Source: Bacillaceae bacterium
GTDB lineage: Bacteria; Bacillota; Bacilli; JACDOE01
Length of the DNA stretch: 64,000 bases
Reading direction: 5' to 3'
Assembly: GCA_017656255.1 (NCBI GenBank)
Contig: JACDOE010000004.1
Span: 140,140 to 204,139, forward strand
The first letter of the stretch is position 1, and every line of letters starts with the position of its first letter. Below, in pieces: positions 15,932-26,040 of this stretch. The notes under the pieces were generated by a model, which saw only the letters and a list, made by a program, of their open reading frames with translations, was not told the origin of the DNA and searched no databases. Both the position numbers and the translations under genes were made by a program.

Positions 15932-16720
15932 TTACAGTGTGTCCATACGAGTGGGTTCATAAGGGTGTGTATCATACAATTTGACATCCTTACCCGTTTC
16001 AAAACCCGCCTCTTCCAGGATATTCTGTACCGTTAACCGGGCCAGGTCCGTCATATTATTGTCCAGGCTAAGATGAGCGAGATACACTTTTTCTCCCTGT
16101 CCTTTCAGGATCTCAGACAGGGATTCCCCCGCCAGTTCATTGGACAGGTGGCCCACATCACTTAAGATCCGTCTTTTGACATTCCATGGATAAGATCCCA
16201 TGCGAAGCATTTCCACATCATGATTGGTTTCAAATACATAGGCATGAGAATCCCGAACCTTGTCCTTGATCCGCTTGCTGACATACCCGAGATCCGTCAC
16301 CAGACTGATTTTTTTGTCACCATGATAAAAACAGAATCCCATCGGTTCCGCGGCATCATGAGAGATGCCAAATGTCTCCACGGTTAAATCACCGAAATCC
16401 TGCACGTGTCCCGTTTCCAGTAGACATTTTTGTTGTTCCTTGAGACTGCCGATCTGACCGTCCAGGGCATCCCATGTTGCGGAATTGGTGTAAATGGGCA
16501 GATCATACCGGCGGGCCAGTACCCCTACCCCTTTTATATGGTCACTGTGTTCATGCGAAACCAGCAGGGCATCCAGTGAAGAAGGGGCAACCCCGATTTT
16601 CTTCAGCCCCGCTTCAATCTGTTTCCCACTTAATCCTGCATCCACCAGAATTTTTGTTTGATCTGTTTCCAGATAAAAACTGTTTCCCGTACTTCCACTG
16701 GCAAGAATACTAAACCGCAT
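15932..16720 (-). CDS. yycJ: Metallo-beta-lactamase-fold exonuclease YycJ (WalJ)
   Basis: From ATG 16720 (GGGAGAG 6 nt upstream) the product has 262 residues, the usual YycJ length. It begins MRFSILASGSTGNSFYLETD. The zinc-ligand motif is LLVSHEHSDHIKGVG (HxHxDH), with later ligands expected in VTDLGYVSKRI, LSDVGHLSNELAG and LAHLSLDNN. The protein is a DNA-active metallo-beta-lactamase-fold enzyme conserved in the walRK operon; its Bacillus orthologs act in DNA metabolism, with a role reported in mismatch repair. It follows yycI closely. Confidence 0.92.
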   Translation of the reverse strand: MRFSILASGSTGNSFYLETDQTKILVDAGLSGKQIEAGLKKIGVAPSSLDALLVSHEHSDHIKGVGVLARRYDLPIYTNSATWDALDGQIGSLKEQQKCLLETGHVQDFGDLTVETFGISHDAAEPMGFCFYHGDKKISLVTDLGYVSKRIKDKVRDSHAYVFETNHDVEMLRMGSYPWNVKRRILSDVGHLSNELAGESLSEILKGQGEKVYLAHLSLDNNMTDLARLTVQNILEEAGFETGKDVKLYDTHPYEPTRMDTL

Positions 16721-16755
16721 TTCCATCTCTCCCATAAATAACAACCCGAGTTATG

Positions 16756-17547
16756 TTAATTATTATCAGATACCGGGTTTAATTTTTCAAGGGAAGGGAG
16801 TTTCTCCACCACCCCGGTAATCCCGTTGACATAATGAATGGTTTTGTTGTGAACAATTCGCCACACCGGTGACAGCACCTGAATTTCTGCATTATAAGTG
16901 GGGCTGTAATATCCCAGTTGGATGGATTCGATATTTTCTCCCCGTCGGATCAAACCGTTTTCCACCAGTCCTCTCAAAGCAATGGAAGCCGAAATCACCT
17001 TCCGCCCCGAGCCCCGGTTGACCACCTGAAAATAAGTTTGCTCATAGCCCCTGACCGTCCCGTTCACCCAGTCCAGTTGAAGCACGGCATTAAACATCGG
17101 AAGCCCGTCATAAACCTGAATAAAGGTGAAACGGTCTCTCTGATAAGGATCATACCGGTACTGATCAAAGTCATAAATTCTGTTTTTCAGATCAACCGGC
17201 CAGTCATCGGGGCTGGCTGGTTTTTCCACCGCGATCGGCTCATTGAACTCAGATTCAACAACCCCTTCTTTTAACTCAATGGACTGCCCCTGCCGGTTCA
17301 TTTGCTGTGTCAGTTGATGAGCACCGTATCGAACATGAAGGTAATACATATCCGGCGTATCTGTAGGAATATCCGTTTTTAGAATAATGTCGTGTTTTTG
17401 CAAAAAATCCTCGAAACGGGCATCACCTCCCAGGTTTTGCTCCATCACCTGTAAATCTCCACGGTTCACCCACAATTGCCAGCCCAGAAAAAAGTCCAGG
17501 AACAGGAAAGATAAAATCAGCAGTGTTTTGGCGCGGCTCCAATCCAT
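16756..17547 (-). CDS. yycI: WalRK two-component regulator YycI
   Basis: This 263-residue protein has an N-terminal membrane helix (AKTLLILSFLFLDFFLGWQL) and an extracytoplasmic domain with the YycI-family features YLHVRYGAHQLTQQM, FTFIQVYDGLPMFNAVLQLD and HYVNGITGVVEKLPSL. YycI and YycH form a membrane complex that adjusts WalK activity. Its ATG overlaps the yycH stop by one base, showing tight coupling. Confidence 0.93.
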   Translation of the reverse strand: MDWSRAKTLLILSFLFLDFFLGWQLWVNRGDLQVMEQNLGGDARFEDFLQKHDIILKTDIPTDTPDMYYLHVRYGAHQLTQQMNRQGQSIELKEGVVESEFNEPIAVEKPASPDDWPVDLKNRIYDFDQYRYDPYQRDRFTFIQVYDGLPMFNAVLQLDWVNGTVRGYEQTYFQVVNRGSGRKVISASIALRGLVENGLIRRGENIESIQLGYYSPTYNAEIQVLSPVWRIVHNKTIHYVNGITGVVEKLPSLEKLNPVSDNN

Positions 17548-18956
17548 TATTCTCCCTCCTTTTCCGTTTGAGAGGAAGAATCCGTCGCACGTTCCGGCAA
17601 TTGTGGCGGAACGGTCTCTTCGATAAATACCTTCCCGGTATCCTCTGTGTCAATGACCCAGACCGGGATTAGATCCAGGTAATCATGGCCGATTTCCATC
17701 CGGTAACCCGGATACATGTTGCGAACCTGGTTGAAGTCAATCCCCTTCACAGGTAACATGTCCATGATTTCCGGACCGGACCAGAGTGTCTTCGTTTCGT
17801 AATTCATAAATCGGTCAATCTGAAACAAAGGACGTTGAAATTCCGTTATGAATGTGCCCTGGGTGGTCAATTCCATCTTTCCATACTCACGCAAAGGCGT
17901 TCCGAAAATCGGATAGGACCCTTCATACTGGCGAAAATGATAGGTTGCTGTATCCTCGTCTGTTTCGGATAAATCGATGCCTTCCAGCAAATACTGGCCG
18001 GTCCAGCCACCATTGCGATTTACGAAGTCGACCACGGCATTCAACTGGGTCGCCACGTTGATATCATAAAGATCTGTTGCATCCATTCGTGGTTCATGAT
18101 ACATCATCGTTCTGCGGTTGGGTGGAACCTGAACACCGCGGCTACCATCGGTATAGATGATGGTCCCGTCCCGTTCTGTAATTTGCCGGGTAGCCGTAGG
18201 ATCAACAAATAACAGGCGTACCATCTGCTCCTCGGTTATGGGCTGGTAAAAATACCGGAACTGACGCATCTCCACCCTGTGTTCCGGAACATAAACCACT
18301 CTCAAAAACGTCTGTTCCCGCTGATCCGGTAACGGATCCTCTTGTTGGAGCGGGATTTGGGTAGGCAACACATTTCCCAGTGATAACAGATTTTCGAGTT
18401 CACTCAACGTGATGGCCGTTAGGCCCCGCAGCAGTTTTTCATTTTCATCCGAGATTAACAAAACCTCCGCCAGTGCTTCAGCCTCATTTTCATAAATCCA
18501 TATTTTATTCACCGTCTCCATCTGATTTTCAATTCTGCCCTGCAGTTCATAATATTGTTGAAGAACAGTAACAGGAATTTCATCGGGAAAAATAATCTCG
18601 ATCCCTTTGGTCTCGTTAAGCAACCGGTTCCACTCTTCTCCGGTCAACCGGGCCGGTTTCAAGTCATAGAAATACCATTTTTCACTTTCAGTTTTCACAT
18701 ATCCGAAATGAACGACACCCGGGAGCGCCCTGGTGTGTAACTGGTTTCCATAATGAAATACGATCCCGGCAGGTTGCAGGATTTCTTCCACCTTTTTTTC
18801 TTCTCCGAAGGGCTGGGGTTCCACATATTGTGAAGGGTGAATATATTCATAATCAGGTTCTGAATTCCATAACATCCAGGACAGTATAAGGCTGACGGCT
18901 ATTAATAAAATCAGCAGGATGGTCTTTATTGGTTCTAAAGCCGTTCTATTCGACAT
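17547..18956 (-). CDS. yycH: WalRK two-component regulator YycH
   Basis: The 469-residue protein has one N-terminal helix (IKTILLILLIAVSLILSWML) after a short cytoplasmic tail and a long outside domain with the YycH pattern (SQYVEPQPFGEEKKVEEILQ near the start, MMYHEPRMDATDLYDI in the middle, and EIGHDYLDLIPVWVIDTED near the end). It partners YycI in controlling the essential WalK kinase. It overlaps walK by 11 bp and yycI by 1 bp, as expected for a coupled operon. Confidence 0.93.
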   Translation of the reverse strand: MSNRTALEPIKTILLILLIAVSLILSWMLWNSEPDYEYIHPSQYVEPQPFGEEKKVEEILQPAGIVFHYGNQLHTRALPGVVHFGYVKTESEKWYFYDLKPARLTGEEWNRLLNETKGIEIIFPDEIPVTVLQQYYELQGRIENQMETVNKIWIYENEAEALAEVLLISDENEKLLRGLTAITLSELENLLSLGNVLPTQIPLQQEDPLPDQREQTFLRVVYVPEHRVEMRQFRYFYQPITEEQMVRLLFVDPTATRQITERDGTIIYTDGSRGVQVPPNRRTMMYHEPRMDATDLYDINVATQLNAVVDFVNRNGGWTGQYLLEGIDLSETDEDTATYHFRQYEGSYPIFGTPLREYGKMELTTQGTFITEFQRPLFQIDRFMNYETKTLWSGPEIMDMLPVKGIDFNQVRNMYPGYRMEIGHDYLDLIPVWVIDTEDTGKVFIEETVPPQLPERATDSSSQTEKEGE

Positions 18957-20793
18957 CGTTATTCCCCCTGTAAACAGGCAGGGTAAACATTACACGGGTT
19001 CCCTTGTTTTCTTTACTGTCGATCTGAATGTTTCCCCCGTGCTGTTTGACAATTTCCCGGGCAATGGAAAGTCCCAGCCCCGTTCCTCCCATTTTTCTGG
19101 AGCGGGCCTTGTCTACCCTGTAGAAACGTTCAAAAATACGGGACAGATCACGACGGGGAATGCCGACACCTTCATCTTCGACCTCAACTTTAAGCCAGTT
19201 TCGGTTCATTTTGACGGTACGAACCCGGATGTTCCCTTTGTTATTGGAATATTTAACCGCATTGGACAATAAGTTGTCCAGTACCTGAATAATGCTGTCC
19301 TGATCCACAAAAACACGTGTATCGCCATCTTTTAATATTTTTTCAATATGAAGTCCCTGCTGTTGCGATTGCATGGCAAACCGTTCCACAACCTGATTTA
19401 CAATCTTTTTAATGGGCACCGGTTTTTTGACAAAGCGGGCTTCCCTCGAATCAAGGCGTGACAGTTGAAGCAGATCATGAACCAGTCGAATCATCCGATC
19501 CGTTTCATTCATGATTACTTTGACGAATCTGGGGGCGATTTCTTTGTCTTCCAGTGCCCCTTCGTCCAGGGCTTCCAGATAACTTTTCATGGTGGTGAGC
19601 GGCGTTCTTAATTCATGGGAGACATTGGCCACAAATTCTTTACGCTCGTTCTCCAGTTTTTCCTGTTCCGTAACATCCTGAAGAACCGCTATGATGCCTT
19701 TTCCTTTACCATCTTTACCCTGAACAGTCGTAAAGACGACGCGCACCAGAGACTTTTCATTTTCCGCTTCCTCGTCACCGGGGACCTCGATCAACAGGGT
19801 CCCTTCTCCCTGAAACGATGGGGACCATGCCCTTTTTTCATCGGAAAGAGGTAATACCTCCCCCAGCGTTTTTCTTTCATCATCTTCATTCAGGTTGAGT
19901 AACTGTCGGGCACGCTGGTTAATCAGCATAATGTTGCCGTCACGATCCGTTGCAATAACACCATCGCTCATATTAGACAGGACTGAAGACAACTTTTTTC
20001 GCTCTTCCTCATTTTGTGAAAGGGCCTGTTTCAGGCGCCTTGTTAAGTAATTGAAGGCCTGCCCCAGTTTACCGATCTCATCCTCACTGTAAATATGAAC
20101 CTGCCGGTTAAAATCCCCTTCCGCCATTGCGGCAGCCTGCCGGGTGATTTCCACAACCGGACGGGTAATGGTTCGGGACAGGGCCACACCCAGTGTCCCG
20201 GTCAGTAATAATGCGATCGCAGTACCGGTGGCGAGAATACTTTTTAATTCCCCCATGATTTCATACATACCCTCCATGGAGGCTTCCATATAAATGGCTC
20301 CCAGTACCTGTCCCCCTTTTTTGACAGGTACGGCAAGCACTTTAACCCGACGGGTCGTTTCCGGGTCCAGTTTGATGGATTCATTCCGGGTACCAAGCAG
20401 GGCCATGTTCACTTCAGTACGTGTGTTTTTCTGCCCGACAATCCCTTTCTCCTCTTCATTCGTCGAGATCACGATTCCATTCTGGTCAATAACCTGAACA
20501 ACTGCTCCCTGAAATGAAACCAGATTGTTTACCAGATAGTCGATATCACGACGAAAGTCGGTGGTTCCTCCTTCCTCTTCTGCCTTCTGCGTACTGGCAG
20601 CCAAATACCGTTCAAGATTGACGGCCAATAAATTGGCATGAGAGTGCAGCGTATCGGAGAAATTGCTCACGTAAAACCGTTCCATTTCCCTGATAAAATA
20701 GGCACTGATCACCTGCATCGCAATCAGAATGAGCAGGAGGTAGATAATCACCACTTTCCACTGAACCGTCTGAAAGATCTTCAGCTTTTTCAT
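18946..20793 (-). CDS. walK: Cell-wall sensor histidine kinase WalK
   Basis: The 615-residue kinase has a transmembrane helix at about 14-33, an extracytoplasmic PAS/Cache-like domain (to about 180), a second helix ([17 protein letters not shown]), a HAMP linker, a PAS domain ([20 protein letters not shown]), the H-box [20 protein letters not shown] with the phosphorylated histidine, and an ATPase domain with N, G1 and G2 boxes ([49 protein letters not shown]). With WalR it controls autolysins and wall metabolism. Its ATG overlaps the walR stop (ATGA). Confidence 0.96.
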   Translation of the reverse strand: MKKLKIFQTVQWKVVIIYLLLILIAMQVISAYFIREMERFYVSNFSDTLHSHANLLAVNLERYLAASTQKAEEEGGTTDFRRDIDYLVNNLVSFQGAVVQVIDQNGIVISTNEEEKGIVGQKNTRTEVNMALLGTRNESIKLDPETTRRVKVLAVPVKKGGQVLGAIYMEASMEGMYEIMGELKSILATGTAIALLLTGTLGVALSRTITRPVVEITRQAAAMAEGDFNRQVHIYSEDEIGKLGQAFNYLTRRLKQALSQNEEERKKLSSVLSNMSDGVIATDRDGNIMLINQRARQLLNLNEDDERKTLGEVLPLSDEKRAWSPSFQGEGTLLIEVPGDEEAENEKSLVRVVFTTVQGKDGKGKGIIAVLQDVTEQEKLENERKEFVANVSHELRTPLTTMKSYLEALDEGALEDKEIAPRFVKVIMNETDRMIRLVHDLLQLSRLDSREARFVKKPVPIKKIVNQVVERFAMQSQQQGLHIEKILKDGDTRVFVDQDSIIQVLDNLLSNAVKYSNNKGNIRVRTVKMNRNWLKVEVEDEGVGIPRRDLSRIFERFYRVDKARSRKMGGTGLGLSIAREIVKQHGGNIQIDSKENKGTRVMFTLPVYRGNNDVE

Positions 20794-21509
20794 CCTGAGG
20801 ATCCTCCAGAACCCGGATCACGCATGGAATAACCCAGTCCGCGCCGGGTAATAATATATTCCGGCCGGCTGGGGTCATCTTCAATTTTTTCACGTAGCCG
20901 CCTTACCGTCACATCGACGGTCCGAACATCTCCAAAATAGTCAAACCCCCAGACGGCTTCCAGTAAATGTTCACGTGTGAGAACCTGCCCCACATGACGG
21001 GCCAGATAATACAATAACTCAAATTCCCGGTAAGTTAATTCCACAGGCGTGTCAGCCTTGTATACCTGATAGGAGTTGAGATCGATCACCAGTTCATGGA
21101 TCCGAATTTGATTGTTGGGACGGGACGGTTGTTGTTCTTTCTGGTGCCGCCGCAGATGCGCCTTGACCCGTGCCAGGAGTTCACGTGAACTGTAGGGCTT
21201 GGTCACATAATCATCGGCTCCCAGTTCAAGTCCAACGACTTTATCGACTTCCGAGTCCTTGGCTGTCAACATGATAATCGGCATATCAGCTTTTTCACGT
21301 ATCGTGCGGCAAACTTCCATACCATCTTTTTTAGGAAGCATGATGTCAAGTAAAATCAGATCCGGATTTTCGGACAGAGCAAGTTGAACCGCTTCGTCAC
21401 CATCATAAGCGACAATCACCTGGTAACCTTCTTTTTCCAGTGTGAATTTTAATATATCCGCTATAGGCTGTTCATCATCAACCACCAGTATTTTTGCACT
21501 CACGGGCAC
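20790..21509 (-). CDS. walR: Response regulator WalR
   Basis: The protein is an OmpR/PhoB-type regulator of about 239 residues. The receiver begins [20 protein letters not shown], with the phosphoacceptor aspartate in [18 protein letters not shown] and the conserved lysine in [17 protein letters not shown]. The C-terminal winged helix includes [37 protein letters not shown] and [13 protein letters not shown] starts at 21509 and 21503 share a GGAGGGGGG ribosome site; the second matches the ortholog N-terminus better. It is the first gene of the operon and essential in relatives. Confidence 0.96.
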   Translation of the reverse strand: MPVSAKILVVDDEQPIADILKFTLEKEGYQVIVAYDGDEAVQLALSENPDLILLDIMLPKKDGMEVCRTIREKADMPIIMLTAKDSEVDKVVGLELGADDYVTKPYSSRELLARVKAHLRRHQKEQQPSRPNNQIRIHELVIDLNSYQVYKADTPVELTYREFELLYYLARHVGQVLTREHLLEAVWGFDYFGDVRTVDVTVRRLREKIEDDPSRPEYIITRRGLGYSMRDPGSGGSSG

Positions 21510-21649
21510 TTCCCCCCTCCGACTTCCTACTGCTTTTTTTCTTTAATTTGACCAAAAATCCTGCCATTCTTTTTCTTACATGATACCATGCTCGCCACAG
21601 AAAAAGGATGGTAAGTTGCAGAAATCAACGTACATCGCGCACGCAAAGA

Positions 21650-21685
21650 AAAATTAAAAAACCCCAATGTGCCTGACATTGGGGT
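21650..21685 (-). terminator. Rho-independent terminator of the M23 endopeptidase gene
   Basis: ACCCCAATGT (21661-21670) pairs perfectly with ACATTGGGGT (21676-21685) around a 5-nt loop. On the minus strand a TTTTTTAATTTTTC tract follows. It separates this gene from the wal operon. Confidence 0.88.
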
Positions 21686-21703
21686 AATGTTCATTAGATT
21701 TAA

Positions 21704-23206
21704 TTATCTGAGATATGTCAACGGATTAACTTTGGATCCATTGTGAATGATCTCAAAGTGCAGGTGGACACCGGTGGAATGACCGGTTGTACCCATTATT
21801 CCGATGGCCTGTCCTTTCCCGACTTTTTGGCCCCGGGATACCTTAATGGAACTGAGATGTCCATATAATGTTTTAAAGCCATTATTGTGGTTGATGATGA
21901 TACAGTTACCATATCCGCCTTTCCATCCGGCAAATTCAACTGTCCCGGCATCCGCCGCCATAATCGTCCGATTGGAAACACCGGCAATATCAATGGCTGC
22001 GTGCATTTTTCCCCAGCGATAACCGTATCCGCTGGTCACACGCCCTCCGTGTGTCGGCCACTGGAATCTGCCGCTGCCACGGGAAGGAACAATTTTGGTT
22101 CCAACCGCTACAATTCTGGTGACAGGCTCAGCAACCACTTCTTCATCCAGCTTGATTCTTTCCTGCTCAACTCCATTTTCCTTCATAACTTTATATGTAA
22201 CTTTCTTTTTTCCTTCTTTTCCGTTTTGGATGACTTTACGTTCACCGGCAAACATGGACGAATCTTTGCGGGTCTCTGTCTCATAATCGATCGATTCTTC
22301 CTTGACCAGTTTTTCCGTTGTTTCAACATGAATTTTCGGTTCATATCCGGAGACCACGATCTCCTGTCCGATTTGCAAAACGGTATCTTCTGTCAGGCCC
22401 GGATTTAAGGCTTTCAAGTCAGCTGTAGCCATATCAAATTTGGCAGCGATGCAGGAAAGACAGTCACCCGACTGGACATGATAAATTTTCTGTTCCACGT
22501 CGCCTTTTACAAGCAGTTCTTTCAGTTCATCCGGTGATAAGACTTTATCCGGAGAAACTTCTTCCTGCTCACTTTTAATCTCATCTTTAATCGCCACATT
22601 CATGACTTCAACATTATCAGCGTCTTCTTTATCACTTCCGTTATCCGATTCACTGTTATATTCAGCTGATTGGACCAGCTTGATGTCTTTTTCAGAAATT
22701 CCGCTGAATTGTGATTTAATGGAGGACAAGATATTTTCCAGTGTTTCAGCATCTTCCACATAACCGACGGTTTCACCATTAACAACCAGTTTGAGCGCTT
22801 CCGCTTTTACCTTCACTTCCCGGCGAAGAAGAGACAACACTTGCTTATCCTCAGTTTTCCCTCTATAGACACTTTCCGCTTCAAATTCAATCTTGTCGTC
22901 AATCTTTAATGTCAGTGTCGGATATTCTTCTTTCTTTTCAGACAGGTATTCCTCAATCCAGTCATTGACCACTTCAGGATCCGACACGACCCCAATTTCA
23001 TTGCCGTTCAGCTTTACATGGTATAGAGTGCTTACATTTGAATCATAATAATGATATGTAAAGATGGTACCAATAGCGAGGACAAGGGTAGCCAACAGTG
23101 AGATAATTGTCGCTTTCCTGTGAGATCGGAAAAAATTGAGGGAGGTTGATCCAGTATCTTTCAACCATCGAAGAAACGACGACCACCATTTATGTAAAAA
23201 AGACAT
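21704..23206 (-). CDS. M23-family peptidoglycan endopeptidase with LysM and G5 domains
   Basis: The 500-residue protein has one membrane helix (about 33-52, ATIISLLATLVLAIGTIFTY), a long variable region, a LysM repeat (about 243-288, ending LQIGQEIVV), a G5-like domain (about 293-370, with YETETRKDSSMFAGERKVIQ) and a C-terminal LytM/M23 domain with zinc ligands in MHAAIDIAG (HxxxD) and GVHLHFEIIHNG (HxH). It should cut peptidoglycan cross-bridges or activate other hydrolases at the surface. The LysM is unusual in having two cysteines (GDCLSCIAAKF) where GDTLSxIA is usual. It lies upstream of the WalRK operon on the same strand but has its own terminator. Confidence 0.92.
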   Translation of the reverse strand: MSFLHKWWSSFLRWLKDTGSTSLNFFRSHRKATIISLLATLVLAIGTIFTYHYYDSNVSTLYHVKLNGNEIGVVSDPEVVNDWIEEYLSEKKEEYPTLTLKIDDKIEFEAESVYRGKTEDKQVLSLLRREVKVKAEALKLVVNGETVGYVEDAETLENILSSIKSQFSGISEKDIKLVQSAEYNSESDNGSDKEDADNVEVMNVAIKDEIKSEQEEVSPDKVLSPDELKELLVKGDVEQKIYHVQSGDCLSCIAAKFDMATADLKALNPGLTEDTVLQIGQEIVVSGYEPKIHVETTEKLVKEESIDYETETRKDSSMFAGERKVIQNGKEGKKKVTYKVMKENGVEQERIKLDEEVVAEPVTRIVAVGTKIVPSRGSGRFQWPTHGGRVTSGYGYRWGKMHAAIDIAGVSNRTIMAADAGTVEFAGWKGGYGNCIIINHNNGFKTLYGHLSSIKVSRGQKVGKGQAIGIMGTTGHSTGVHLHFEIIHNGSKVNPLTYLR

Positions 23207-23442
23207 AATAACCTCCTGAAAATTTCCTGATTGTTAGAAAAGCCCGGCTTATCGTCAGGCAAATTGTAAAAAAACATAAAAATATCTATATTTATCCTAT
23301 TCTTTTATTCTCGTAATCTACCACGCAAATTAACTTTATCATAAATAATAGATTCGATTCAAGGAAAAATCGTGTCGAATTTGTTCACAATGCATGGTGA
23401 GGGAAAAAACGTATCGAAATAAAAGAGATTGAGGTGAACGTC

Positions 23443-23829
23443 ATGTCAGAACGTCATTTACTCGCTTCATTCAGATCGGTTGATCACGCTATTCAGGCAG
23501 AACGCGCTCTTCAAAATGAAGGTTTTCATGAAGTTCAGGTCGACCGGGTCAGTCCTTATCCCGGAGAAGGGACCCAGGAATTAAGAAATCCGATTACAGG
23601 CAATATTTCCAGTCTGGCCGATTTAACCCTTGATGCCGATATTACCAACAAGTCTGCGGGAATCCTGACAGCGGCTGATGTAAGTGCGAGCGGGATGGCG
23701 GATGGTTTCAACATGGACCAGGGCAATGAGCAAGATGCGGGGCGCAATATTCTGCTTACGGTGGTCACGAGTCAAAAGCGGGCTGAAGAGGCCGAGAATA
23801 TAATTAAAAAATATGGCGGGGAAATCTGA
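23443..23829 (+). CDS. Small soluble protein of unknown function (stress-protein-like)
   Basis: From ATG 23443 (GAGGTGA 5 nt upstream) it encodes 128 residues. The N-terminal half forms a ferredoxin-like pattern, LLASFRSVDHAIQAERALQN then GFHEVQVDRVS, and the C-terminal half returns to ILLTVVTSQKRAEEAENIIK, suggesting two related halves around a polar linker with few aromatic residues. It loosely resembles small general-stress proteins, but I do not assign it. It is flanked by its own terminator and stands alone on the plus strand. Confidence 0.7.
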   Translation: MSERHLLASFRSVDHAIQAERALQNEGFHEVQVDRVSPYPGEGTQELRNPITGNISSLADLTLDADITNKSAGILTAADVSASGMADGFNMDQGNEQDAGRNILLTVVTSQKRAEEAENIIKKYGGEI

Positions 23830-23865
23830 TTACGGAGGTCGGAGGACGGAAGTCAGATGTTTGTT

Positions 23866-23896
23866 GAAATGGGCTTTGCCCATTTCTTCTTGTTTT
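23866..23896 (+). terminator. Rho-independent terminator after the small stress-like gene
   Basis: GAAATGGGC (23866-23874) pairs with GCCCATTTC (23878-23886) around TTT, followed by TTCTTGTTTT. Confidence 0.8.
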
Positions 23897-23948
23897 ACCG
23901 GTAAACGAATTAAAAAAAATCCCCTGCAGGGATTATTCCTGATATTTA

Positions 23949-24024
<76 letters not shown>

Positions 24025-24036
24025 ATAATAAAAAAA

Positions 24037-24113
24037 TGGCGGAGCTGACGGGACTCGAACCCGCGACCTCCGGTGTGACAGACCGGCGTGAACTCCAGCT
24101 TCACCACAGCTCC
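24037..24113 (-). tRNA. tRNA-Asp (GTC anticodon)
   Basis: The acceptor stem GGAGCTG pairs with CAGCTCC, followed by G and an encoded CCA. The anticodon loop CTGTCAC gives GTC, and the T-arm contains GGGTTCGAGTCCC. The length is 77 nt. Confidence 0.96.
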
Positions 24114-24227
24114 AGTTTAGATGTGGGAGGTGTGAGGTGCGATGTGAGATGAGTCGTTGAAATCGACGAAGTCGATTTTTTCATCTGTTCCCACTTCTCA
24201 CTTCCCCATTTCTCATTTCTAAAAAAA
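24114..24227. repeat. Long imperfect inverted repeat between tRNA genes
   Basis: The left arm is a degenerate purine-rich run (GATGTGGGAGGTGTGAGGTG...) and the right arm is its approximate complement (...CCCACTTCTCACTTCCCC). Between them sits a perfect small hairpin, AATCGAC GAA GTCGATT, followed by T residues (about 24161-24180). No protein is encoded. The shape is that of a REP- or MITE-like hairpin element. Confidence 0.5.
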
Positions 24228-24304
24228 TGGTGACCCGTAGGGGATTCGAACCCCTGCATGCCAGCGTGAAAGGCTGGTGTGTTAAACCGCTTCACCAACG
24301 GGCC
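24228..24304 (-). tRNA. tRNA-Glu (TTC anticodon)
   Basis: The acceptor stem GGCCCGT pairs with ACGGGTC with one G-U pair, followed by A and CCA. The anticodon loop CTTTCAC gives TTC, and the T-arm contains GGGGTTCGAATCCCC. The length is 77 nt. Confidence 0.95.
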
Positions 24305-24313
24305 ACATAAAAA

Positions 24314-24389
24314 TGGTGAGCCATGCAGGATTCGAACCTGCGACACCCTGATTAAAAGTCAGGTGCTCTACCAACTGAGCTAATGGCTC
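24314..24389 (-). tRNA. tRNA-Lys (TTT anticodon)
   Basis: The acceptor stem GAGCCAT pairs with ATGGCTC, followed by A and CCA. The anticodon loop CTTTTAA gives TTT, and the T-arm contains GCAGGTTCGAATCCTGC. The length is 76 nt. It is the first tRNA of the four-gene cluster in the direction of transcription. Confidence 0.96.
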
Positions 24390-24518
24390 ATAAAGGTTTA
24401 CCTCCAAAACACAATAGCTATCCTAACACAAGTTTTTTCTATTTGCAATAGAAAAATTGTATTTAAAAAATTTAAGAATATACTGCCTTTTAAAGCGATT
24501 GTCAGTAGCTAAAAAAAC

Positions 24519-24566
24519 ATCAAAAAAACCGACCCGGAGTTGATGCACAATGCCCCGGATCGGTTT
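24519..24566 (-). terminator. Rho-independent terminator of purA
   Basis: AAACCGACCCGG pairs with CCGGATCGGTTT with one mismatch, and on the minus strand a run of seven T follows the stem. Confidence 0.85.
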
Positions 24567-24583
24567 CCATCTCTCTGTTACAA

Positions 24584-25906
<1,323 letters not shown>

Positions 25907-25975
25907 TTAGCAACAAAGGCGAGGACTGTCAATCTAAACACGAACAATGATAACGTATTTATCCTGTTTTGTTCG

Positions 25976-26024
25976 TAAAAAAATGGACACAAACTTTCCA
26001 TAAAATGATAAAGTTCGTGTCCAT
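25976..26024 (-). terminator. Rho-independent terminator of the helicase gene
   Basis: ATGGACAC-A-AACTTT pairs with AAAGTT-C-GTGTCCAT (25983-26024), and on the minus strand seven T residues follow. It closes the rplI/helicase transcription unit. Confidence 0.88.
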
Positions 26025-26040
26025 CGTTATTTTGCACACA

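Noticed and set aside
24101..24346. 81-codon minus-strand open frame across the tRNA cluster
   Set aside because: It runs through tRNA-Glu and parts of the flanking tRNAs, so it is a shadow of RNA genes.
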